A stretch of DNA of 64,000 nucleotides from contig NZ_JAPDOE010000001.1 in assembly GCF_026013365.1 (NCBI RefSeq), positions 1,674,001 to 1,738,000 on the forward strand, read 5' to 3'. Source of the stretch: Paenibacillus sp. LS1. Lineage in GTDB: Bacteria; Bacillota; Bacilli; Paenibacillales; Paenibacillaceae. The notes beneath the pieces were generated by a model. That model saw nothing but the letters and a program-made list of their open reading frames with translations, was not told the DNA's origin and made no database searches. This document shows, piece by piece, positions 28,798-37,237 of this stretch; the stretch's first letter is position 1, and every line of letters begins with the position of its first letter. The position numbers and the translations under genes are program-made.

Positions 28798-28975
28798 TTT
28801 GTCGTTAAGCTCTTACTCTCTCGTACATTTCACTTTCATCCTCTCGTCCTTCTATAGAGAATTAAAAATTCATTTTACCTTTAACGCTACCCGCGTTAAT
28901 CCACAGTTGACATAGCTGGCGTATAGTCGATGGATACTCACACTTATACTCAACCAGCAAAGGATGAACGCTTAT

Positions 28976-29605
28976 ATGGGAATTCACACGTACTTCAGGT
29001 CACTAAACGATCTTGAACGTATTATTCGTACACCTGGCAAATTCAAATTCGAAGAACACAGCGTATCCGCCCATTCCTGGAAAGTCGTACAGTACGCCAA
29101 AACGCTCGCAGATATTGAGGAGCAACATGGAGTCACCATCGATTGGAAGAAGTTATACGAAATCACCAGCAGTCATGATTATGGCGAAATCTTCATCGGT
29201 GATATCAAAACACCAGTCAAACATTATTCACTGGAACTGCGTTCGATGCTGCAAAAGGTAGAAGAAGGCATGGTTGAACATTTTATTAATGAAAATATTC
29301 CTGAAGAGTTCCAGCCTATTTTCCGGAGACAACTGCGTGAAGGTAAAGATCAATCGGTCGAAGGACTGATTTTGGAAGTCGCAGACAAGATGGATCAAGT
29401 GTATGAAGCCTTTGCCGAGCTCCAACGTGGCAATACGGAGAAAGAATTTATCGTCATGTACCGTTATGCTTTGGTCAAAATCAAAAATATCGACCTCCAC
29501 TGTGTACAGTATTTTCTGGAACAGATTCTCCCCGACATGATCGATGAAGGTATTCGCTCCCCGTTTGATATTCGCAAAATAACCGAAGAAGCTTTGGCCC
29601 AGTAA
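28976..29605 (+). CDS. HD-domain protein (YfbR-like)
   Basis: The 209-residue protein has an HD metal-binding set: EHSVSAHSWKV (first His), SSHDYGEIFIGDIKTP (HD pair and a following Asp) and EVADKMDQVYEAF (last Asp). This order resembles the YfbR 5'-deoxynucleotidase group. The start at MGIHTYF is chosen because AAAGGATG lies nine bases upstream; an ATG four codons earlier overlaps it. Its TAA is immediately followed by the stop of the convergent response regulator. Confidence 0.8.
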   Translation: MGIHTYFRSLNDLERIIRTPGKFKFEEHSVSAHSWKVVQYAKTLADIEEQHGVTIDWKKLYEITSSHDYGEIFIGDIKTPVKHYSLELRSMLQKVEEGMVEHFINENIPEEFQPIFRRQLREGKDQSVEGLILEVADKMDQVYEAFAELQRGNTEKEFIVMYRYALVKIKNIDLHCVQYFLEQILPDMIDEGIRSPFDIRKITEEALAQ

Positions 29606-30415
29606 TCAGCTCAAGTCAACATGGTGCTCGTCATCCATGGACAGGGCTTTTTTTCGTTCCTGTAATTGCAGTCGATACTCGCTAGGATACATGCCCGTTT
29701 TGTTTTTGAAAATCCGGCTGAAATAGTGGGAATCACTATAGCCTACCGCTCCGCCAATGGTCTTGATATCCATATTCTCGTGAGTAACGAGCATGCGCTT
29801 GGCTTCATTTATTCGCAGGCCTGTCATATATTTCAGCGGAGTCTCCCCTGTTACTTTCTTAAAACACTTCCCCAGATAGTCCACGCTAAAATGCATCTGC
29901 CCCGCCATGTCCTGGAGTGTGATCTCATGCATGTAATTCTGCTTCAAATACAGCTTAACGGCCTCTGCGATGTCCTCCGGCTTCACCTGCTCATCCAGTA
30001 CGGCACTGACATGGGCAAGCGAATCCACTGCGCTCCCAAGCTTCAATTCCATCGCATCCAGCAGTGTACGAAGCTGCTCTTCCGACAATGGTTTGAGCAG
30101 ATAATCCTCCACCTTGTAACTGATCGCCTGTCGTGCATACTCGAATTCATGATAACCACTCAGAATGACAATCTTCACATGCGGGTAGGCAAAATACAGA
30201 TATTTGGCCAATTCCAATCCGTTCATCACCGGCATCTGAATATCGGTTACAACCAGATCAGGCACAGTATGTTCAATGAGCTGTAATGCTTCCTGACCGT
30301 TCCTCGCTTCACCGATCACCTCAAACCGAGTGCCCAGCTCCTTGAATTTGCGTGATACATTACGGCGAATCAAGGCCTCGTCCTCCACAATAATCGTTCT
30401 GTACTTGATCGTCAT
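29606..30415 (-). CDS. AraC-type response regulator (YesN family)
   Basis: The 269-residue protein has a receiver domain with VEDEALIRRN (acidic pocket), phosphoacceptor Asp in VVTDIQMPVMNG and the Lys of LLKPLSEEQ. A linker and a C-terminal AraC/XylS DNA-binding domain follow (LQDMAGQMHFSVDYLGKCF...GYSDSHYFSRIFK). It overlaps the frame of the sensor kinase gene. The start is ambiguous: ATG codons at 30427 and 30415 both have imperfect spacing to AAGGAG. It very likely controls the sugar transporter genes encoded divergently. Confidence 0.88.
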   Translation of the reverse strand: MTIKYRTIIVEDEALIRRNVSRKFKELGTRFEVIGEARNGQEALQLIEHTVPDLVVTDIQMPVMNGLELAKYLYFAYPHVKIVILSGYHEFEYARQAISYKVEDYLLKPLSEEQLRTLLDAMELKLGSAVDSLAHVSAVLDEQVKPEDIAEAVKLYLKQNYMHEITLQDMAGQMHFSVDYLGKCFKKVTGETPLKYMTGLRINEAKRMLVTHENMDIKTIGGAVGYSDSHYFSRIFKNKTGMYPSEYRLQLQERKKALSMDDEHHVDLS

Positions 30416-30419
30416 GGGT

Positions 30420-32411
30420 TCAGTCATGCTCCTTTCGAATGGAACCACCTATGGTAATCTGGACACCGCCGGAAGGCTTGTTCGTAATCTGCATGTGAGC
30501 TGCCGTGCCATACCATAATTTCAATCGGACCCAGATATTCTTGAGTCCCATACCGTTAATTTCAAGATCGGGCATACGCTCCCACTCCTGTGACTGTTCG
30601 ATGTAATGCATGATCTTGGCAAGTGCCTCGGGTTCCATGCCAGGCCCATTGTCTTCCACGTGGATCTGCCAAGTCTCCTGTAACGCATCCATTTCTCCAG
30701 TAATGTTCAGTCTCCATGGAGACGTATCAGCCAGTCCATATTTCATGGCATTTTCGAGTAGTGGCTGTACCATCAGCATCGGAACCTGGATATGTTGCAT
30801 CTCATCCGGAATATGGAACGCATAGTGCAGATCATCCTCGAACCGAATCTTCATACACTCCAGATATCGCTCGCAATAATCCAGTTCCTGAGACAGTGGG
30901 ACCCCGTTCTTACCCGGAGTAGAAATATAACGGAGCATGGATGCAATATGACCACAAAACGCGACAATCTGCTCATTCATGCCTTCTTCCGCCATGATGC
31001 TAATATTCGTGATGTTGTTGTAGAGAAAATGCGGGTTCATCTGGGATTGTAACGCCAGTAATCTCGCTTCTGTCTCCTGAGATTTCATCGCCAGCCTGTC
31101 CTGAAAGGACTGCATAAGCTGTTGATTCAACCGGATAAACGTATCATTCAACTCATCCATCTCCCGGATGGAACCGGGATGATCCAGCTTGAACAAATGC
31201 GCCGAAGCCTGACCTGATATCAGATCGTTCTCACCCGTCTTCTGAATAATGCGCTGTAAGCGATGGAGCGGTAAAGTGACCCGTTTGGAGATCAGATACG
31301 AGAGAACCAGAATCAGCATGAGAGTAGCTAACGTCGCACCGATAAACATCACAGCCATCCGGTTAAGACTCGCGAAAAGGGACTGCTTCGACTGCATGAC
31401 AACAACGGTCCATCCCGTCTCCTGTGACGTCATGTACGTCATCATTTGCTTGGAATGATCGAGAGGATCGGTTACTTCTTGCATGGTATCAGGGGGAAAT
31501 GTACGATGTTGAATCAAGTCCACATCATCGAAATGGCCTGCTTCGGAAGCATCGGCGTCCGACGAAAGCGGATATAACCGTGTATTTTGTTCATCCATCA
31601 CATAGATGCGAAGCTCATCGTTACTCGCCTGCAAGTCATTCAAATGCTGGAACAGGGTTCCGGCATCCTGCAAAATCTCAACCACGCCCTGGCTGACATA
31701 ATTGCCATCTTTGTATACCCGGGTAAGCGAAATGTAGGGTTGATCTGATTTCCCCTCCCCTGTTGGCATGGGCAAAGCCCCTCCCTCTAACAGACGGATC
31801 ACTCGCCAGCCACTCCGCTCCCACGTTTCCTTGTACCAAGGTCGCTGAGTCAGATCCACAGACAGTTGCCCGTTGAATGCACCTGCTCCCAGCATCTTAC
31901 CGTTCACATCATAGATATTGGCCTGCTTGGCTGTATTGGAGCTGCTGATAATTGCCAGAATGACATCAATCAGTGTAGTTGTATCCTTATACAATGCCGG
32001 ATCACTCGTCAGTGTCTGCTCACTGTCCTCTGCTGGTGCCAAGTAGTGACTGAAGTGTTCTTTTACCAGATTGGAATAGACGATATTCATGGAGAAGTTG
32101 TTCATTTTCACCACTTCCTGATCCAGATTGCCAACAATCGATACCCCCAGTTGTTTCTGCTGTTCTTCACTTCGATGACGAATGTCACTTGCGAGAAAAA
32201 CATACAGAAGCCCCGCCACAATCAGCGAAAAGATAATAAATACCGCAGAGTAATAGGCAAACAGACTTTGCTGAAGCGTTCCAAATCGATACCGCAATCC
32301 CCACACACCTCGTCCTATGATGATATTGGTTACACCCATCGAAAATGTCCACTCAACAGAACGCTTTTGTCTATTGAGCGCATCCCTTGTTCGCAGTAAA
32401 GTTATCCACAT
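30420..32411 (-). CDS. YesM-type sensor histidine kinase
   Basis: The 663-residue kinase has a membrane helix near residue 55-75, a long extracellular sensing region (dCache-like) and a second helix near 350-370. A HAMP-like linker, the His_kinase segment LQSQMNPHFLYNNITNI (phosphoacceptor His) and a HATPase domain with DNGPGMEPEAL and GMGLKNIWVRL follow. It pairs with the adjacent response regulator. The ATG at 32411 lacks a clear binding site and lies beside a cre-like element, so the true start may be downstream (the next Met is near residue 25). Confidence 0.85.
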   Translation of the reverse strand: MWITLLRTRDALNRQKRSVEWTFSMGVTNIIIGRGVWGLRYRFGTLQQSLFAYYSAVFIIFSLIVAGLLYVFLASDIRHRSEEQQKQLGVSIVGNLDQEVVKMNNFSMNIVYSNLVKEHFSHYLAPAEDSEQTLTSDPALYKDTTTLIDVILAIISSSNTAKQANIYDVNGKMLGAGAFNGQLSVDLTQRPWYKETWERSGWRVIRLLEGGALPMPTGEGKSDQPYISLTRVYKDGNYVSQGVVEILQDAGTLFQHLNDLQASNDELRIYVMDEQNTRLYPLSSDADASEAGHFDDVDLIQHRTFPPDTMQEVTDPLDHSKQMMTYMTSQETGWTVVVMQSKQSLFASLNRMAVMFIGATLATLMLILVLSYLISKRVTLPLHRLQRIIQKTGENDLISGQASAHLFKLDHPGSIREMDELNDTFIRLNQQLMQSFQDRLAMKSQETEARLLALQSQMNPHFLYNNITNISIMAEEGMNEQIVAFCGHIASMLRYISTPGKNGVPLSQELDYCERYLECMKIRFEDDLHYAFHIPDEMQHIQVPMLMVQPLLENAMKYGLADTSPWRLNITGEMDALQETWQIHVEDNGPGMEPEALAKIMHYIEQSQEWERMPDLEINGMGLKNIWVRLKLWYGTAAHMQITNKPSGGVQITIGGSIRKEHD

Positions 32412-32412
32412 A

Positions 32413-32427
32413 AGAATACGCTTACAT
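32413..32427. promoter_or_regulatory. cre-like site between sensor kinase and sugar ABC genes
   Basis: Read on the minus strand, ATGTAAGCGTATTCT fits the catabolite-responsive element consensus WTGNAANCGNWNNCW at every fixed position. It lies in the 66-base gap between the divergent genes, so CcpA could repress both. A second small palindrome, CGCTTACATTAAGCG (32419-32433), overlaps it. Confidence 0.55.
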
Positions 32428-32477
32428 TAAGCGTTTCGGCAAGTGACAATTTTCTTTATAATCCGGGAGGTTTAATG

Positions 32478-33779
32478 ATGAGAAAACGATTTCTATTTTC
32501 GCTTGCAAGTGTGCTCTTGCTCTCCACCCTGCTGCTTGCCGGTTGCAACTCAGGGAAAAGTGCTGAAGGTTCCGGTAAGGTGACTCTCACGTTTGGAACG
32601 AGTCAATCCGGTATTCCGCGTACAGGCATCATGCAGACGATGGCCAAGGAATATGAGCAGGAGACGGGTGTCAAAATTGACTTTCAGGTCGTTCCTGACG
32701 CACAGTGGCGTGACCTGATCAAGGTGAAGCTGGCCTCTGGCGAAGCACCTGACATTTTCAATGTCGATGTGGACCCACTGAGCATGCCGGCCAATGTAAG
32801 ACCGGAGGAAAATGCCATAGACCTGACCAATGAGGAATTCACAGGTCGGATGTCCGAAGAGATTTTGCCAACCGTCAGTCACAATGACAAGGTGTATGGG
32901 GTTTCTTTTGCACCAACGAAAATCTGGTATGTGTACTATAACAAACGTATCTTCGCAGAGCTTGGCATTGAGCCTCCTACATCCTATGCGGAATTCAAGG
33001 CGATCAGCCAGAAAATTAAAGATAAAGACATCATTCCGTTCTATCAAGCACCTGCCAGCGGGTGGTATCAGGTTCTGCCTTTGTTCGAAACGGGGCCTAA
33101 CTATGAACAAACGACAGCTGGAACCTATGAGAAGCTGAACAATAATGAGATGAAAGTAGCTGATATGACACAGCTTAAGACGGTCATTGAGCAGTTAAAG
33201 GAATTTGCGGATCTCGGTTATTTCGGCAAAGACTTCTTGTCCAATACAGTTGAAGCGGGAATTGAAGCGTTTGGTCAGGAGAAAGCGGCTATGCTGCTGC
33301 GGGTGCCAGGTACGGAAAAGGAAGTGTCCGAAGCGTATCCGGAAATGGAAGACAACATGGGATTCTTCGTCATGCCATGGGGTGACAATCAGACGATTGG
33401 CGTGAACCCGGGCGGATCGGCTGCGATGTTCGGCAACAAAAACAGTAAACATCCCGAAGAAGTGCTGAAATTCTTCCGCTGGATTACCGAGCATGATCAT
33501 CTGCAACGTGTGTTCGATGAAGGTGAAGGTAACCTGACGATCTGCTGGCCGGAAATCGAACCGAAGCTGACACAGGATTATATTGATTATGAGAAAAATC
33601 ATGAAAAAGGTACGGTCATGCAGGCCGCTGTGAAATATATTGATCCACAATGGATGGATATTGGCAAGGACTTGTCAGGGATGTTCGCTGGAGCCATGAC
33701 ACCGGATCAGATTCTGCAAAATATTGATAAACGACGGGCTGAACAAGCTAAAGTGTTGAAGGATGAAGCGTGGCAATAA
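32478..33779 (+). CDS. Sugar ABC transporter solute-binding lipoprotein
   Basis: The 433-residue protein has a lipoprotein signal peptide (RKRFLFSLASVLLLSTLLLAGCN with lipobox LAGC), then an extracellular solute-binding family 1 fold (TLTFGTSQSG, GEAPDIFNVD, YNKRIFAELGIEPPTSYAEF). It should bind a sugar or oligosaccharide for the two permeases downstream. Two adjacent ATG codons are possible; the second has the better spacing to GGGAGG. No ATPase gene lies in the operon, as is usual for CUT1 systems that share an MsmX-type ATPase. Confidence 0.92.
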   Translation: MRKRFLFSLASVLLLSTLLLAGCNSGKSAEGSGKVTLTFGTSQSGIPRTGIMQTMAKEYEQETGVKIDFQVVPDAQWRDLIKVKLASGEAPDIFNVDVDPLSMPANVRPEENAIDLTNEEFTGRMSEEILPTVSHNDKVYGVSFAPTKIWYVYYNKRIFAELGIEPPTSYAEFKAISQKIKDKDIIPFYQAPASGWYQVLPLFETGPNYEQTTAGTYEKLNNNEMKVADMTQLKTVIEQLKEFADLGYFGKDFLSNTVEAGIEAFGQEKAAMLLRVPGTEKEVSEAYPEMEDNMGFFVMPWGDNQTIGVNPGGSAAMFGNKNSKHPEEVLKFFRWITEHDHLQRVFDEGEGNLTICWPEIEPKLTQDYIDYEKNHEKGTVMQAAVKYIDPQWMDIGKDLSGMFAGAMTPDQILQNIDKRRAEQAKVLKDEAWQ

Positions 33780-33879
33780 TAGCGTATCTTTCAGATAAAC
33801 ATAAACGCTGAACAGCGTTACATGCAGCGGGCATTTGCCCGCTTGTGTATTTTGGCAGGAAGGAAAGGTGTTACGGATT

Positions 33880-34752
33880 ATGAATGCGAACAAAATCTAT
33901 CCCTGGTATTTCTCATCTGGAGCGATTGTGTTATATCTGATGTTCATTGTCGCTCCCGCCCTGCTGGGCATCTATTACTCCTTCACTGACTGGAACAGCT
34001 ATAGTTCGGAGAAGAACTTTATCGGTCTGGAGCATTTCCGTACGATTCTCGCGGGTGATCCGACCTATCTGCTTTTTATCAAAAATACAGTCCTGTTCAC
34101 CCTGGTTACATCCATTGCCAAGACGGTTCTCGGCTTGTTTCTGGCCCTGCTGCTGGTCAGCGGTGTAAAGGCCGCCAATCTGCATCGGATGATTATCTTT
34201 TCCCCACAGGTGCTGTCTTTCCTGATTGTTGGGCTTGTGTTCAAAAGTCTGCTCGACCCCAACAACGGGTTCGTTAACGTAACCCTACGTTCTATGGGAC
34301 TGGACGTTCTCGCCCAGAATTGGCTGGGTTCCCTGACCTGGGCCATGCCATCCATTATGGCGGTGGATACCTGGAAAGGCATGGGGTACATCATGGTGCT
34401 GTTCATCGCCGGACTGCTCGCCATCCCCCGCGATTACTACGAGGCAGCTTCCATTGACGGCGCCGGGTTCGGGCAAAAGCTGTTTCGGATCACGATTCCG
34501 ATGCTGATGCCTACCATTACGATCGCCACGGTACTCAATATTACATATGGACTGAGAGTATTCGATGCCGTATACGTGTTAACCAATGGTGGCCCCGGTA
34601 ACGCGACAGATGTCATTAACACGGCGGTCTATTCCTCTTTTGCCAAAGGATATTGGGGGCTCGGAAGTGCACTATCCACCATCCTGTTTGTCATCATGGC
34701 GATCATCTCCTTCTTCATCATTCGTTTGATGAACCGAAAGGTGGAATACTAA
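33880..34752 (+). CDS. Sugar ABC transporter permease 1 (CUT1)
   Basis: The 290-residue membrane protein is a MalF/UgpA-type permease with six membrane segments and the EAA loop YYEAASIDGAGFGQKLFRITIPML that contacts the ATPase. The start at MNANKIYPW follows AAGGTG by nine bases. It lies between the binding protein and the second permease. Confidence 0.92.
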   Translation: MNANKIYPWYFSSGAIVLYLMFIVAPALLGIYYSFTDWNSYSSEKNFIGLEHFRTILAGDPTYLLFIKNTVLFTLVTSIAKTVLGLFLALLLVSGVKAANLHRMIIFSPQVLSFLIVGLVFKSLLDPNNGFVNVTLRSMGLDVLAQNWLGSLTWAMPSIMAVDTWKGMGYIMVLFIAGLLAIPRDYYEAASIDGAGFGQKLFRITIPMLMPTITIATVLNITYGLRVFDAVYVLTNGGPGNATDVINTAVYSSFAKGYWGLGSALSTILFVIMAIISFFIIRLMNRKVEY

Positions 34753-34753
34753 C

Positions 34754-35578
34754 ATGCGATTGAGAAAAAGACTGGCTTCGATCAGGTTAAATGTACTCGC
34801 CTGGCTGCTCAGCCTGGTGGTCCTGATTCCTTTTGTCGTCATTGTACTGAATTCATTCAAGTCCGACGCCGAGGCCAAAGTGCTGAAACTGACGCTGCCC
34901 GAGAAATTTATCTTTGAAAATTACAAAATCGTCTATGAACAAGGACACTTGGGAGGTTCCTTTTTCAACAGTCTGCTGCATTCCGGGGCTTCTTCCCTGC
35001 TATTGGTGTTTGTTGTGGCTTTCTCGGCCTTCACGTTATCCCGTAACCATTCGAGGCTCAGCAAGTTTCTGTACTTCTTCCTGATTCTTGGCATTACGCT
35101 GCCACTCAACTACATTCCGCTGATGGAAGTCATGAAGTCCATGGGTATGATCAATTCACATCTTGGCATGATTCTGCTCTACACGGCCATGGGCATTCCG
35201 ATCTCGCTGTTCATTACGTATGCATTCGTGTCTAACATCCCGAAGGAGCTGGATGAAGCCGCCATCATGGACGGATGTAATGGGATCAAGCTATTCCTGA
35301 GAATCATTGTGCCTTTGTTAACCTCGGTACTGGTGACGGTATTTGTCCTGAACTTCCTGAGTGTCTGGAATGAATTCACTGCTCCACTCTATATGCTCAA
35401 CACGGTGGAAATGTGGCCGATGACGCTGGCTGTATATAACTTCTTCGGACAATTCAGTGCCCAATGGAATCTGGTCAGCGCAGATATTGTGCTCACGTCA
35501 TTGCCTGTGTTAATTGTGTTCCTCATTGGGCAAAAGTATATTGTTGGGGGACTAACTTCAGGGGCAGTGAAAGGGTAA
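34754..35578 (+). CDS. Sugar ABC transporter permease 2 (CUT1)
   Basis: The 274-residue membrane protein is a MalG/UgpE-type permease. The EAA loop ELDEAAIMDGCNGIKLFLRI is clear and the protein ends with the family sequence QKYIVGGLTSGAVKG. It begins one base after the first permease stop. Together with the two-component system this is a typical YesMN-regulated carbohydrate uptake locus. Confidence 0.93.
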   Translation: MRLRKRLASIRLNVLAWLLSLVVLIPFVVIVLNSFKSDAEAKVLKLTLPEKFIFENYKIVYEQGHLGGSFFNSLLHSGASSLLLVFVVAFSAFTLSRNHSRLSKFLYFFLILGITLPLNYIPLMEVMKSMGMINSHLGMILLYTAMGIPISLFITYAFVSNIPKELDEAAIMDGCNGIKLFLRIIVPLLTSVLVTVFVLNFLSVWNEFTAPLYMLNTVEMWPMTLAVYNFFGQFSAQWNLVSADIVLTSLPVLIVFLIGQKYIVGGLTSGAVKG

Positions 35579-35618
35579 ATGCTAATGCTACGAAATCTGG
35601 CTAATGCAAAAGATCTAG

Positions 35619-35655
35619 TTGACAACAGATCATTTTGTAACTAATATGGTTACAA
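35619..35655 (+). promoter_or_regulatory. Promoter and operator of the Rrf2 gene
   Basis: TTGACA (35619-35624) and TAATAT (35642-35647) are 17 bases apart. The -10 box sits inside a perfect palindrome TTGTAAC-N7-GTTACAA (35635-35655). A repressor bound here would block its own transcription. Confidence 0.75.
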
Positions 35656-35670
35656 CGGTGGTGATCATCC

Positions 35671-36096
35671 ATGAGACAAATCAGCAGTCGCTTTTCCATT
35701 GCGGTTCATACCCTGTCCCTGATCGCTGTTATGCCGAATGAATGCACCGGAGATGTGATTGCTCAGAGTGTGAGTACGAATCCCGTGATTATCCGGCGGA
35801 TTATGTCCAAGCTGAAACAAGCTGGTCTGATCGACGTCAGACCCGGTGTGGGCGGTGCTTCCTTGTTGAAAGATCCGGCAGACATAACCCTTCTCGATGT
35901 ATATCGAGCGCTTGAGGTCGTGGAGGATGGGGAATTGTTTAACTTTCACAAACATCCCAACCCGAAATGTCCGGTGGGCAACATGATCGAACACACCTTA
36001 CGTGCTGAACTCATTGCGGCTCAGACAGCCATGGAACAGCGCTTGAATCGTGTAACCATACAGCAGATGATGGATCAGATTCATGTCTCTGAATAA
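35671..36096 (+). CDS. Rrf2-family regulator (YwnA-like)
   Basis: The 141-residue protein has the Rrf2 winged helix (SRFSIAVHTLSLI, recognition region TNPVIIRRIMSKLKQAGLI and wing PGVGGASLLKDP). Only one Cys is present in the region that binds Fe-S in IscR and NsrR (KCPVGNMIE), so a cluster is unlikely. A thiol-based redox or electrophile sensor of the YwnA/HypR kind is more likely. It is next to a QorB-like reductase with matching operators. A terminator immediately follows its stop. Confidence 0.88.
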   Translation: MRQISSRFSIAVHTLSLIAVMPNECTGDVIAQSVSTNPVIIRRIMSKLKQAGLIDVRPGVGGASLLKDPADITLLDVYRALEVVEDGELFNFHKHPNPKCPVGNMIEHTLRAELIAAQTAMEQRLNRVTIQQMMDQIHVSE

Positions 36097-36122
36097 AAAA
36101 AGCTCATTGCGAGCTTTTTTTA
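36097..36122 (+). terminator. Terminator after the Rrf2 gene
   Basis: AAAAAGCTC-ATTGC-GAGCTTTTTTT directly follows the stop codon, so qorB needs its own promoter. Confidence 0.8.
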
Positions 36123-36131
36123 ATCCTTTCG

Positions 36132-36167
36132 TTGTAATCATACCTGTTATAACATTTTTGATTACAA
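36132..36167 (+). promoter_or_regulatory. Two overlapping Rrf2-type operators before qorB
   Basis: TTGTAAT-N7-GTTATAA (36132-36152) and TTATAAC-N7-ATTACAA (36147-36167) both follow the 7-7-7 layout of the operator in the Rrf2 promoter and share the central GTTATAAC. The whole region is also an inverted repeat (GTTGTAATCA...TGATTACAAC). Confidence 0.7.
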
Positions 36168-36206
36168 CCATATACAAACAAACACATATCCTAGGAGGAA
36201 AAGAAG

Positions 36207-37064
36207 ATGAAAATTTTGGTTACTGGCGCAACAGGTCAATTAGGTTCACTGGTGGTAGAGGCATTGTTAAAAACGGATTCTGCCAAGGATTTGGCAGTCA
36301 GTGTACGTAATCCGGAGAAAGCGGAAGCACTTCGCGCTCAAGGCGTTGACGTGCGTCACGGTGATTTCGATCAACCGGAGACGTTGGAGAACGCTTTTGC
36401 CGGTGTAGACCGTCTGTTGCTCATCTCCACTGATGGTGACAATGAAACGCGTATTCGCCAACATCAGACGGCCGTGGACGCTGCCAAGAAAGCAGGCGTG
36501 GGCTTCATCGCTTATACAAGCGTTGTGAATGCAGAGAAAAACACCCTGTCCCTGGCTGAAGTACATCGCGCTACAGAACAGGCTATTCGCGAGTCTGGCA
36601 TTCCTTATTCCCTCTTACGTAATAACTGGTATCTGGAAAATGAAGCAGGAAGCGTACAAGCAGCTACGCAAGGCGCACCTTGGGTTCATGCCACCAACGA
36701 CAGCCAAGTAGGCTGGGCTACCCGTAGTGATTATGCTCATGCTGCCGCAGCTGTACTTGCAGGTGAAGGACATGAAAATACTGTGTATGAATTGTCTGGC
36801 AAACTGCGCACGCAAGCTGAACTTGCTGCCATTGTTGGTGAAGTGCTTGGACAGGAACTGGGCGTGCAAAACGTGGACGATGCTGCTTACGCTGACATCA
36901 TGAAAGGTGCAGGTCTACCGGACTTTGTCGTATCCATGCTCGTTGATATGCAAAGTGCCATTCGTGAAGGCGCACTGGCTGTAGAAAGTAATACATTGGA
37001 AACATTGCTTGGCCGTCCGGCTCAGCCACTAAGCGAAGGTATCAAAGCAATTGTAGGCAAGTAA
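36207..37064 (+). CDS. QorB-like NAD(P)H:quinone oxidoreductase (NmrA-type SDR)
   Basis: The 285-residue protein has an N-terminal NADP motif VTGATGQLGSLV and matches the pattern of E. coli QorB/YtfG: RNPEKAEALRAQGVDVR, LLLISTDGD, GFIAYTSV, PYSLLRNNWYLEN, and a C-terminal substrate domain. It should reduce quinones or related electrophiles. AGGAGG lies just before the ATG. Paired operators suggest the adjacent Rrf2 protein represses it. Confidence 0.85.
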   Translation: MKILVTGATGQLGSLVVEALLKTDSAKDLAVSVRNPEKAEALRAQGVDVRHGDFDQPETLENAFAGVDRLLLISTDGDNETRIRQHQTAVDAAKKAGVGFIAYTSVVNAEKNTLSLAEVHRATEQAIRESGIPYSLLRNNWYLENEAGSVQAATQGAPWVHATNDSQVGWATRSDYAHAAAAVLAGEGHENTVYELSGKLRTQAELAAIVGEVLGQELGVQNVDDAAYADIMKGAGLPDFVVSMLVDMQSAIREGALAVESNTLETLLGRPAQPLSEGIKAIVGK

Positions 37065-37078
37065 GTTTTGGATATGAG

Positions 37079-37118
37079 AAAGGGACACACCAACGAATGT
37101 TGGATGTGTCCCTTTTTT
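37079..37118 (+). terminator. Terminator after qorB
   Basis: AGGGACACACCAAC...GTTGGATGTGTCCCT with a short loop is followed by TTTTTT. Confidence 0.85.
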
Positions 37119-37237
37119 GGTATAGCTAACGATCAATACAACGATATAAAAGTTGAACGGATAACTATACACTCAACCCATTCATTTGCGACTGCAATAT
37201 GGTCAAGACCCCATTTAATAGACATTGAAAAAAGACC

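Noticed and set aside
32434..32462. TATAAT before the sugar-binding protein gene as its promoter -10 box
   Set aside because: The implied transcript would start inside the ribosome binding site, and the -35 match is poor.
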